A stretch of DNA of 5,917 nt from Microbacteriaceae bacterium (GTDB taxonomy: Bacteria; Actinomycetota; Actinomycetes; Actinomycetales; Microbacteriaceae), in NCBI GenBank assembly GCA_025463615.1, contig JAODAU010000097.1, forward strand, positions 1 through 5,917, written 5' to 3'. The notes below the pieces were generated by a model. That model had not been told where the DNA came from. It worked only from the letters and a program-made list of their open reading frames with translations, and ran no database searches. Below are positions 1-5,917 of the stretch, piece by piece. How positions within the stretch are numbered: position 1 is the first letter of the stretch; each line of letters starts with the position of its first letter. Made by a program: the position numbers and the translations under genes.

Positions 1-1272
1 GAAACCCGAATACTTGGAGGGGAACATCGACGTCATCCCCGTGGCGATCGCCCCCAGCGTGCTCATCGCGATAAACACGAGGACGTAGATGCCGCCCGGC
101 GCCCGGGCTGCGGGCCGGCCGCCGATCGACAGGATGATGACCGGGAAGGCCAGCGCGGTGAGCGCCAGCACCGTGAGCCAGATCACCCGCGAGGCCTCCC
201 CCACCGGGAGGATCCCGGTCTGCAGCGAACTGAGCGCGACCAGGGAAGCCGCGAGGAACAAATAGAGCATCGCGCTCGGCCAGCCCGGCATGACCAGCCG
301 CCCGACGCAGCGCCCGTACATCCCGAGCCGCGCCCACGACCACCAGTGCGCCGCCATCGGCAGCCGGACGCTGCCGAGCTCGATCGCGCAGACCACGGAG
401 AGAAAGATGGCCGAGAACGCCCATTGGCCGGAGGCCACGCCCGACGGGCCCCACAGCTCAAAAAACGGCACCGGCACCAGCGCCAGCAGGGGCAGGCCGC
501 GCGCCAGCAGCACGTGATTTTCCGCCGGGGGCGCGATGCGCCGCACCGCGGTCACGAGGAAAAACACCAGCACCAGCGCACCATTCAAACACCACAGCGA
601 CACCGCGGCCACGGTGGGGGTGATCGGTCCGCCGAGCGCCCCGCCGTAGACCATGCGGGGCACGGTCTGGCCGAAGATGATCGCGGCCACCGGCAGGGCG
701 ATGCGGATGATCTTGGGCAGGCCCGCGGCCCAGAGCGCGGCCGCCGTCACGACGCCGCAGCCGGCGAGCAGCCCCGCACACAGGCGGGCGTCGCTCAGGA
801 GATCGACCGAACCGCCGAAGTACCGCACGATCCCGTAGGGTAGCATCGCCACCAGCAGCAGCGCGGCCTGCGCGACGAGCGAGCCCCACTTGCCGACGAC
901 GATACGCCAGGCCGAGAGCCGGGTGAGCAACAGCAGATCGAGCGTGCGCGAGTCCGCCTCCGCCTGCAGCGAGCCCAGCGCCCGCGCCGGCGTGACGATC
1001 AGCAACTGGATGCTCAGGAGGCCCCAGAAAAAGCTGTTCACCGCCGCCGCCGTCGAGGCGCGCGCGGCGTCGTTGCCCATCGACGCACTCGTGACCGTGC
1101 CGATCATCATCAGCGCCATCAGGACCTGGAACACGACGAAGGCCCCGACGAAGCCGCGCGTGCGCAGGCCCTGCCGCAGCTCCTTGACGAGCATCGGCGG
1201 CAGCCAGGTGGGAAAATCCGAGCGCGACGCGACGGGGACGGGGATGGAGGCGGTGGCGGTGGTCAGGCTCAT
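1..1272 (-). CDS. ABC-2 type transporter permease, C-terminus cut by window edge
   Basis: The frame from the ATG at 1272 stays open for 424 codons to base 1 with no stop, so the C-terminus is missing. The protein is strongly hydrophobic, with about ten or eleven candidate membrane segments (roughly residues 41-60, 78-95, 125-145, 164-184, 187-204, 220-242, 257-272, 283-300, 335-350, 363-383, 393-412). A basic amphipathic N-terminus (LVKELRQGLRTRGF, 28-41) precedes the first helix. The segment EADSRTLDLLLLTRLSAWRI (105-124), followed by VVGKW, matches the E-x-x-x-x-T-L-x-L-L-L-x-T-x-L-S pattern of ABC-2 permeases of the NosY/GldF kind. The start follows GGAGGAG by 8 bases and overlaps the ATPase stop as ATGA. 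It most likely forms the membrane part of a transporter with the adjacent ATPase. Family assignment is solid; substrate and direction of transport are unknown. Confidence 0.88.
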   Translation of the reverse strand, partial: MSLTTATASIPVPVASRSDFPTWLPPMLVKELRQGLRTRGFVGAFVVFQVLMALMMIGTVTSASMGNDAARASTAAAVNSFFWGLLSIQLLIVTPARALGSLQAEADSRTLDLLLLTRLSAWRIVVGKWGSLVAQAALLLVAMLPYGIVRYFGGSVDLLSDARLCAGLLAGCGVVTAAALWAAGLPKIIRIALPVAAIIFGQTVPRMVYGGALGGPITPTVAAVSLWCLNGALVLVFFLVTAVRRIAPPAENHVLLARGLPLLALVPVPFFELWGPSGVASGQWAFSAIFLSVVCAIELGSVRLPMAAHWWSWARLGMYGRCVGRLVMPGWPSAMLYLFLAASLVALSSLQTGILPVGEASRVIWLTVLALTALAFPVIILSIGGRPAARAPGGIYVLVFIAMSTLGAIATGMTSMFPSKYSGF

Positions 1273-2297
1273 GGCAGTCTCTCCTCCGTCGGAGGCAAAA
1301 GGGGCGGCAAAATCGGTGGCTCGACCGCGATCCGCAGGGGGCGCGGCGCCTGCGGATCCCGCAGCATGTCCACAAACGCCTCTTCGAGGCGGCGGTGCTC
1401 GCGGTGGAAATTCATCACGGCCACGTTGTCCAGCACGAGCCGGCGGAGCTCGGCGGCGAGCGCGGCGGGCTCCGCGTTCAGGAAGGCCGCGCGCACGCCG
1501 TCGCGGCGCTCTTCGGCGACCTTCCAGCCCGGGCGCATCGCGAGCCACTGGAGCAGGGGCGCGACCGGGCCGTCCACCGTGATGTCGATGAGACAGGCTC
1601 CGGTGGTCGCGCCGCCGCGGCGGATCGAGTCGGTGTCGCCGTGATGCATGACCGCGCCGCGGTCCATGAAGATCAGCGTGTCGCACATCTCCCCGAGCTC
1701 GGAGAGGATGTGCGAGCTGATCAGAATGGTCTTGCCGCGCTCGCGGAGGACGCGGACGAGGTTCTTGAACTCCAGGCGCGCCTTCGGATCGAGGCCGGCG
1801 GCCGGCTCGTCGAGCAGGAGGAACTCGGGATCGTTCAGCAGCGTGCGTGCGAGGCAGAGGCGCTGTGTCTGGCCCTTGGAGAGCTTCGCCATTTCGCGCG
1901 TCGACAACTCGGTGAGGTCGGTGAACTCCGTGACCTCGGTCACGCGGTTGATGAGATCGGAGCCGCGCAGGCCGTGGGCCCGGCCGAAGAAATCGAGGTA
2001 GTCGGCCACCGTCGTGTCCTTGTACGCGGCGAAATGATCGGGCATCCAGCCGATGCGCTGGCGCACCTCGTTGGGGCGCTCGACGATGTCCACGCCGCCG
2101 AGGCGCACCGTGCCGCGGTCGGGGATGTCGAGCGTCGCGAGCAGGCGCATGGTGGTGGTCTTGCCCGCGCCGTTGGCGCCGATGAGGCCGACCACCTGAC
2201 CGGCCTGCAGGGTGAACGAGACGCCGTCGACGGCCTTCACGCCTTCGAACCAGCGGACGAGGCCTTCGACTTCGAGGAGGGGGGCGCCGGTGCTCAT
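1269..2297 (-). CDS. ABC transporter ATP-binding protein (ABC-2 type partner), 342 aa
   Basis: This is a complete nucleotide-binding subunit that would power the adjacent permease from the cytoplasmic side. Visible motifs in order are: Walker A GANGAGKTT (40-48), signature LSKGQ (139-143), Walker B FLLLDEP with catalytic Glu164 (159-165), D-loop AGLDP (167-171) and the switch histidine in ISSH (His196). The Q-loop position reads MPDH, with Asp87 where Gln is usual. Residues 220-312 form the usual C-terminal extension, ending in a LEEAFVDML segment typical of ABC-2 ATPases, and a proline-rich tail follows (314-342). The frame is open further upstream to an ATG at 2510, but that stretch overlaps the exported protein and looks like shadow sequence. 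The 2297 start has GGAGG 7 bases upstream and an ATGA overlap. Family assignment is certain; the substrate is not. Confidence 0.95.
   Translation of the reverse strand: MSTGAPLLEVEGLVRWFEGVKAVDGVSFTLQAGQVVGLIGANGAGKTTTMRLLATLDIPDRGTVRLGGVDIVERPNEVRQRIGWMPDHFAAYKDTTVADYLDFFGRAHGLRGSDLINRVTEVTEFTDLTELSTREMAKLSKGQTQRLCLARTLLNDPEFLLLDEPAAGLDPKARLEFKNLVRVLRERGKTILISSHILSELGEMCDTLIFMDRGAVMHHGDTDSIRRGGATTGACLIDITVDGPVAPLLQWLAMRPGWKVAEERRDGVRAAFLNAEPAALAAELRRLVLDNVAVMNFHREHRRLEEAFVDMLRDPQAPRPLRIAVEPPILPPLLPPTEERLP
1281..1287 (-). promoter_or_regulatory. ribosome binding site of the permease gene
   Basis: On the minus strand this reads GGAGGAG, 8 bases before the ATG at 1272 and inside the last codons of the ABC ATPase gene. 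It supports the 1272 start. A CCTCC just upstream can pair with it (see the hairpin at 1283-1295). Confidence 0.8.
1283..1295 (-). promoter_or_regulatory. small hairpin able to mask the permease ribosome binding site
   Basis: In the mRNA sense the sequence is CCTCC-GAC-GGAGG: a perfect 5-base inverted repeat with a 3-base loop, in which the 3' arm is the core of the permease Shine-Dalgarno. It lies within the ATPase codons for Pro-Pro-Thr-Glu-Glu, so ribosomes finishing the ATPase would melt it. The inverted repeat is seen directly; the regulatory role is inferred. Confidence 0.4.
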
Positions 2298-4783
2298 CGT
2301 TTTGCCTCCGTCACTTCCACGGCGGTGCCTTCCAGCACGCCGGCATAAATCACCTCGAGCGGCTTCCACCGCACCGCGCCGAGCGTGGCGAGCGGCGCGA
2401 GTTCGCCGTCCCCGCCCTTCGCACCCCAGTGGCCGCCGGTCGTCGGCGTGGCGGCGGCGAGAATCTGGCCAAAACGCTTGGTGCCGCCGAGCATGAGGCT
2501 GCCCGGCCACTTGCCACCGCGCTCAAGCGTCACCCGGCGGCCGGGCGTGAGCTCGCGGGCGGACCACAGGTCACCCTTTTCGTCGGCGCATACGAAGTCG
2601 CGCAGGGAGCCCGCGAGACTCGACTGGACGATGGGCGCACCGTCGCGTCCCGTCCCCACGCGCTCGACGCGGCCGCGCGTCGGCACGAGGCGCTGCAGCA
2701 GGTGCCCCTGCCGCCCGCGGCTGCGAAACCAGTTGCCGGAGGCGCGGGTGTCGTCGCGGTTCAGCTCGGAGGTGTTGTTGAAACTGAGGCGCGCCGCCAC
2801 CGCATCCTCCAGCGGCAGGGCGGTGAGCTGCACGTCACCCGGCAGGGCAAAGGACTGGCTGGTGAGAAAACCGGTGCGCGCCGCCTGCTCCTGGAAGACC
2901 GCGGCCTGGTTGTCGCCGGGGATGAGCACCACGAGCGCCCGCCGCAGGCCTTCGCCGCCCGCGCCGTCCTGCCCGACGATCGTGAGGGCGAGGATGCCCG
3001 CGCCCACGAGCGAGATGAGCGGCGTCGTGACGAACAGCCGGTGCCGCTTCGCCGCCGGGGCGAAGACGTAGAGGTTCACCGGGCCGATGACGGCCGCGAA
3101 GAAGATGAGGAAAACCGTGAGCCAGGTCGCGCTGGTCTCCTGTTCCGCCACGACCTCGCCGACGCCCGAGGTCGCCTTCAACGTGAGGGCTTCCGTGTCG
3201 GGATGGCCGGGCGTGCCGCCGAGCGAGATCTCATTCTGGATCAGCTCGGCGACGGTGGGCGCGCTCTTCAACGGCGAGGCGAGCGTGATGATGGAGCCCG
3301 CGCCGAGGGCCTCGGTGCTCCGCGAGCCGGCGTCGGCCGGGGTCAGGTAAAGCTGTCCACCGAGGGCGACCCAGCCCCGCAACGCCGCCCGGTGCGCGGC
3401 ATCGAGCGTGGCATACTCGTCGGCCTGCATGAACACGGAGACGAAGGAGGACCACATCCGCCAGTCGGCCGGGAGCTGGGCGGGCTCGACGACCGCGAGG
3501 TTCGGCGTGCGGATGCCCTCGTTGTTGAGGCTCTCGCGGAGCACCCGCTCAAGCGCGAGCGTCGCGGCGACGGGGCGCATGTTGGCGGTGGAGCCGAGCC
3601 CGGAAAAATTCGCGCGGTTGCTGCCCGGGGCGAAACCGGGACCGTTGACCTCCACGCTGAGATTCATCGGCGGGCCGCTGTACGACGACGGCACGATCCG
3701 GGACGACGGGGTACTGCCGCTGGCGGTACGCGGCGGCAGGATCGTTCCACCGGCCGGACCGGTCACGATCGTGATCTTGGGCGGGGCGGAGGTATTGGCG
3801 GCGTTGCGCGTCCGCGTGCTGATGGTGCCGGTGGTGGGATTGATCGTAAATGTGGTCTCGGTGCCGGGATTCAAGGGCGCGGTGCTGCGCGGCGCCTGCG
3901 GCGTGCCGGACGGCGAGACCATCGTCGAGGTGATGACGCCGGTCTGGCCGTCGATTTCGCGCTCCTCTGTATAGGAGCGGCCGGGCCCCGTAAGTTGTCC
4001 CGTGGGTCCGCCGATGCCGATGACGCGGGTGACGCGCATGCCGACGGGTGTCGGTTCAATCGTGACTTTCGGCGTCGAGGCAGGAGATCCGCCGCGAGCC
4101 GGGTCCGTAATGATGAGGACTTTGGTCGGACCGCTGCCGCCCATACCGGAATAACTCGAACCCACCGAGCCGGTTGCACTGTCGATGCGATAGGTGACGG
4201 TGACGCCTGCGGGGGGCTTCGAGGAGCGGCTGCTCGTCGAGGTGCCCGTGGTGGTGGTGGCCGTCAGCTCGCCCGTGGTGGAATCGATGTTCGTCTCCTC
4301 GGTGAAGATCGGGGCGCCCGACACGCTGGAGCTCATCGTGCGGATCACCCGGGTGCCGGTGAACGTGCGGGTGATCGAGACGACCGGACTCCCGGTCCGT
4401 GGTGCGGTCGGTGGCGGCGCCACAATTCCCACCGCCGAGAGCGTCGGCTCGCCGCCGGGCGTGCCCGGCTCGGCGATGGGCACATAGACCCAGGTGTCCC
4501 GCGTCTGGCCCGCCGGGACGGTGATCAGGCGCTCATACGACGTCATGCCTGGAAACTGGCCGCGCGTGCCGGCCTGAAACTGCAGTTGCCACGAGCGTTC
4601 CTGCGGCGCGCTGTTTTCGATCGTCACGCGGATGGGCGCGAAACCGAAGCGCGGCGGCTGCGCCGGGACGAGCCCGACCTTGATCGAGACGTCGGCCCCC
4701 GTCACGGTGGGCACGGAGAGGACCGACTCGGCGCGGAGACCGGCCGACACGCCCAACAACGCGAGCCAGGCGCGAAGCTTCAT
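2294..4783 (-). CDS. large exported, membrane-anchored protein of unknown function with internal repeats, 829 aa
   Basis: I do not recognise a named family. A signal peptide is visible (basic MKLR, hydrophobic core, likely cleavage after Ala18). Residues about 30-120 look like a beta-sandwich domain (FAPIRVTIEN, then a VPAGQTRDTWVYVP strand). A Ser/Thr/Gly/Pro-rich region (about 122-372) holds a tandem duplication. Residues 400-485 resemble a flavodoxin/GATase-like fold, with LPADW and then AALRGWVALGGQLYL. Two membrane helices follow (about 553-575 and 583-604) with a basic AKRHR loop between them; GPVNLYVF...KRHRLF resembles the GPxNyxxLxR segment of proteins found beside MoxR or ABC-2 genes. 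By the positive-inside rule, both the 530-residue N-terminal part and the 225-residue C-terminal part lie outside the cytoplasm. The start overlaps the moxR stop as ATGA, with GAAGG only 4 bases upstream. Role inferred: envelope partner of the ABC complex or MoxR. Confidence 0.9.
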   Translation of the reverse strand: MKLRAWLALLGVSAGLRAESVLSVPTVTGADVSIKVGLVPAQPPRFGFAPIRVTIENSAPQERSWQLQFQAGTRGQFPGMTSYERLITVPAGQTRDTWVYVPIAEPGTPGGEPTLSAVGIVAPPPTAPRTGSPVVSITRTFTGTRVIRTMSSSVSGAPIFTEETNIDSTTGELTATTTTGTSTSSRSSKPPAGVTVTYRIDSATGSVGSSYSGMGGSGPTKVLIITDPARGGSPASTPKVTIEPTPVGMRVTRVIGIGGPTGQLTGPGRSYTEEREIDGQTGVITSTMVSPSGTPQAPRSTAPLNPGTETTFTINPTTGTISTRTRNAANTSAPPKITIVTGPAGGTILPPRTASGSTPSSRIVPSSYSGPPMNLSVEVNGPGFAPGSNRANFSGLGSTANMRPVAATLALERVLRESLNNEGIRTPNLAVVEPAQLPADWRMWSSFVSVFMQADEYATLDAAHRAALRGWVALGGQLYLTPADAGSRSTEALGAGSIITLASPLKSAPTVAELIQNEISLGGTPGHPDTEALTLKATSGVGEVVAEQETSATWLTVFLIFFAAVIGPVNLYVFAPAAKRHRLFVTTPLISLVGAGILALTIVGQDGAGGEGLRRALVVLIPGDNQAAVFQEQAARTGFLTSQSFALPGDVQLTALPLEDAVAARLSFNNTSELNRDDTRASGNWFRSRGRQGHLLQRLVPTRGRVERVGTGRDGAPIVQSSLAGSLRDFVCADEKGDLWSARELTPGRRVTLERGGKWPGSLMLGGTKRFGQILAAATPTTGGHWGAKGGDGELAPLATLGAVRWKPLEVIYAGVLEGTAVEVTEAKR
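2305..2309 (-). promoter_or_regulatory. ribosome binding site of the ABC ATPase gene
   Basis: On the minus strand this reads GGAGG, 7 bases before the ATG at 2297 and inside the last codons of the exported-protein gene. It decides in favour of the 342-residue start over the longer in-frame ATG at 2510. Confidence 0.8.
3743..4075 (-). repeat. second copy of the ~105-115 residue internal duplication (residues 237-347 of the exported protein)
   Basis: This copy aligns with residues 132-233 in four ordered blocks: TPKVTIEPTPVGMRVTRV (237-254), YTEEREIDGQTGVIT (271-285), GTETTFTINPTTGTI (307-321) and PKITIVTGPAGG (335-346). The linkers between blocks differ in length and are rich in Ser, Pro, Gly and Thr. 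Confidence 0.75.
4085..4390 (-). repeat. first copy of the internal duplication (residues 132-233 of the exported protein)
   Basis: The matching blocks are SPVVSITRTFTGTRVIRT (132-149), FTEETNIDSTTGELT (160-174), GVTVTYRIDSATGSV (193-207) and TKVLIITDPARGG (220-232). Offsets to the second copy grow from 105 to 111, 114 and 115 residues, so the order is kept and small insertions or deletions fall in the linkers. The similarity is clear in protein but not striking in DNA, which suggests the duplication is not recent. Confidence 0.75.
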
Positions 4784-5817
4784 GCGACCTTCGCCGCCGC
4801 CAGCGTGCCGGGAAGCGGTTTCGATTGCACGGCGACTTCGGCGAGGAGCTTTTCGACGAGCCCCGCGGTCGTCGCCCCGTCGAGGCGCGCCGCATGGTCG
4901 AGGATGATGCGGTGGCCGAGCACGGGACGGGCGACGGCCTGCACATCCTCGAAGCTCGCATGGGGCCGCCCGTAGCGCAGACCGCGGGCGCGCGCGGCGG
5001 CCGCGAGGGCGAGGGCCGCGCGCGGGCTCGCGCCGAAGCGCACCCCGGCGCTCGCCGCGGAGACCCCGGGCTGCGACGCGTACACCAGCCGTGCGATATA
5101 GTCCGCGACCACCTCGGGCAGATGCACCCGACGCACGAGCGCGAGCAGCGAGGCAAACTCCGCAGTCGTCACCACCGGCGTGACCACGGGCTCGGTGCCG
5201 AGCTCGCGGTTTAGCACGATGCGCTTCAGCACCTCGGGCGGATTGGAGTGCACATTGAGCTTGAAGAGAAAACGGTCGAGCTGCGCCTCGGGCAACGGAT
5301 ACGTGCCCTCGAGATCGATCGGATTCTGCGTCGCGAGCACGAAGAAGGGATCGGGCAGCGTGTGCGTCTCGCCGCCGGCCGTGACTCGACGCTCCTGCAT
5401 CGCTTCCAGCAGCGCGGACTGGGTCTTGGGCGAGGCGCGGTTGATTTCGTCGGCGAGGAGGATGTTGGCGAAGACCGGGCCGCGCTGAAAAACGAAGCGC
5501 CGCCCCGTGGCCGTCTCCTCGAGCACGGGGTTGCCCGTGATGTCACCCGGCAACAGGTCAGGCGTGAACTGCACGCGGCGCGCGGTGAGGCCGAGCGCAT
5601 GCGCGAGGCCCTTCACGAGCTCCGTCTTGCCGAGGCCCGGCAGACCTTCCAGCAGCAGATGCCCGCGCGCGAGCACGCCGGTCACGGTCAGCTCGATCAG
5701 TTCCTCCTGCCCGAAAAGCACGGTCTGCAAAGTGGCGACAAGACGGTCGAGCGTCGCACGGGAAGATTCAAGCTCGGCGTCGGTGGGGGGAGTGGGGCCG
5801 GGGACAGAGGAGGACAT
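4780..5817 (-). CDS. MoxR-family AAA+ ATPase, 345 aa
   Basis: This is a cytoplasmic AAA+ ATPase of the MoxR family, whose members act as chaperone-like remodelling machines for partner proteins, often von Willebrand A-domain or membrane complexes. The AAA core shows Walker A GLPGLGKT (58-65), the MoxR-specific PDLLPGDITG segment (86-95), Walker B LADEINRA with Asp123 and Glu124, sensor 1 in ATQNPIDLEGTYPLPEAQLD (162-181, Asn165), a likely arginine finger Arg182 in LDRF, and sensor 2 Arg266 in GASPRA. All catalytic residues are present, and the length fits the family's usual 320-350 residues. The ATG at 5817 is the only sensible start: the next in-frame Met is residue 140, beyond Walker B. No clear Shine-Dalgarno sequence precedes it. 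Its stop overlaps the next start by ATGA. Its usual partner gene (DUF58 or vWA) is not in this window. Confidence 0.96.
   Translation of the reverse strand: MSSSVPGPTPPTDAELESSRATLDRLVATLQTVLFGQEELIELTVTGVLARGHLLLEGLPGLGKTELVKGLAHALGLTARRVQFTPDLLPGDITGNPVLEETATGRRFVFQRGPVFANILLADEINRASPKTQSALLEAMQERRVTAGGETHTLPDPFFVLATQNPIDLEGTYPLPEAQLDRFLFKLNVHSNPPEVLKRIVLNRELGTEPVVTPVVTTAEFASLLALVRRVHLPEVVADYIARLVYASQPGVSAASAGVRFGASPRAALALAAAARARGLRYGRPHASFEDVQAVARPVLGHRIILDHAARLDGATTAGLVEKLLAEVAVQSKPLPGTLAAAKVA
4788..4792 (-). promoter_or_regulatory. weak ribosome binding site of the exported-protein gene
   Basis: On the minus strand this reads GAAGG, only 4 bases before the ATG at 4783, which is closer than ideal. 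Translation here probably depends mainly on termination-reinitiation at the ATGA overlap with the MoxR gene. Confidence 0.45.
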
Positions 5818-5846
5818 GATAAGAAAACGGGGCTGCGCTTGGTAGC

Positions 5847-5917
5847 TTAGTAATAGGCTTCGGAAATAGTGAGCTGGTCGCCCTTTCTCAGCACAATCCT
5901 CCGGAGAACCGCGACAC
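5847..5917 (-). CDS. possible C-terminal end of an upstream gene (partial)
   Basis: In the minus-strand frame ending at the TAA 5847-5849, the sequence from the right edge encodes 22 residues, ending in RKGDQLTISEAYY. The residue mix (alternating charged and hydrophobic, few Ala/Arg/Pro shadow codons) looks like genuine protein, and the stop sits only 29 bases before the MoxR start, as expected for a preceding operon gene. A second frame is also open here, in register with MoxR, but it has no ATG. The fragment is too short to identify a family, and it may be chance. Confidence 0.35.
   Translation of the reverse strand, partial: VAVLRRIVLRKGDQLTISEAYY

Noticed and set aside
458..1375. A 305-codon minus-strand open frame starting inside the ATPase gene
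   Set aside because: It is out of register with the permease, which has clear membrane helices and a strong ribosome binding site; this frame is Arg/Gly/Ala-rich shadow sequence.
1395..2348. A 317-codon open frame on the plus strand opposite the ABC ATPase
   Set aside because: It lies wholly over an unmistakable ATPase on the other strand and shows only shadow composition.
2298..2510. N-terminal extension of the ABC ATPase to an ATG at 2510
   Set aside because: The extra 71 residues are Arg/Ala/Gly-rich without any ABC pattern and overlap the exported protein; GGAGG supports the start at 2297.
3960..3979. A 7-base inverted repeat (CGCTCCT/AGGAGCG, 6-base loop), considered as a terminator
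   Set aside because: It sits in the middle of the exported-protein coding sequence and has no following T-run on either strand.
2429..4975. An 848-codon open frame on the plus strand, antisense to the exported protein and MoxR
   Set aside because: It is a mirror of GC-rich codon use: rich in Arg, Gly, Ala, Asp and His with no hydrophobic or domain pattern, while the opposite strand encodes motifs, a signal peptide and membrane helices.
5847..5900. A TTGTGC and TATTAC pair, considered as a -35/-10 promoter for the operon
   Set aside because: The spacing is far from 17 bases and both boxes match the consensus poorly; no convincing promoter can be called.

Overview
The window is a GC-rich bacterial segment that reads almost entirely on the minus strand, so gene order runs from the right edge to the left. 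It holds one tightly packed operon: a MoxR-family AAA+ ATPase (4780-5817), a large exported membrane-anchored protein of unknown function (2294-4783), an ABC transporter ATP-binding protein (1269-2297) and an ABC-2 type permease (1272 to beyond the left edge, C-terminus missing). A short tail of a possible further upstream gene lies at the right edge (5847-5917). There are no RNA genes, mobile elements or CRISPR arrays that I can see, and no intergenic stretch longer than about 30 bases.

The three internal junctions are all the same 4-base ATGA overlap (4780-4783, 2294-2297, 1269-1272), which points to one transcript with translationally coupled genes. Two of the starts have strong Shine-Dalgarno sequences inside the preceding gene, one has a weak one, and the first gene (MoxR) has none that I can recognise.

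The composition, the permease's N-terminal ELRQGLRTRGF-type segment and the MoxR/exported protein/ABC-2 grouping are reminiscent of Verrucomicrobiota, particularly Opitutaceae. This is recognition by eye, not a search result, and the taxonomic call is tentative.

Functionally the layout suggests a cell-envelope module. A cytoplasmic MoxR chaperone-like ATPase would act on a partner, the ABC ATPase and permease would form a transporter or mechanochemical complex, and the exported protein would present two large extracytoplasmic regions held by a two-helix hairpin. The substrate and process are unknown. The most distinctive element is in the exported protein: a Ser/Thr/Gly/Pro-rich region (about residues 122-372) containing an approximately 105-115 residue tandem duplication, with a recurring I-(D/N)-x-x-T-G motif that occurs four times.
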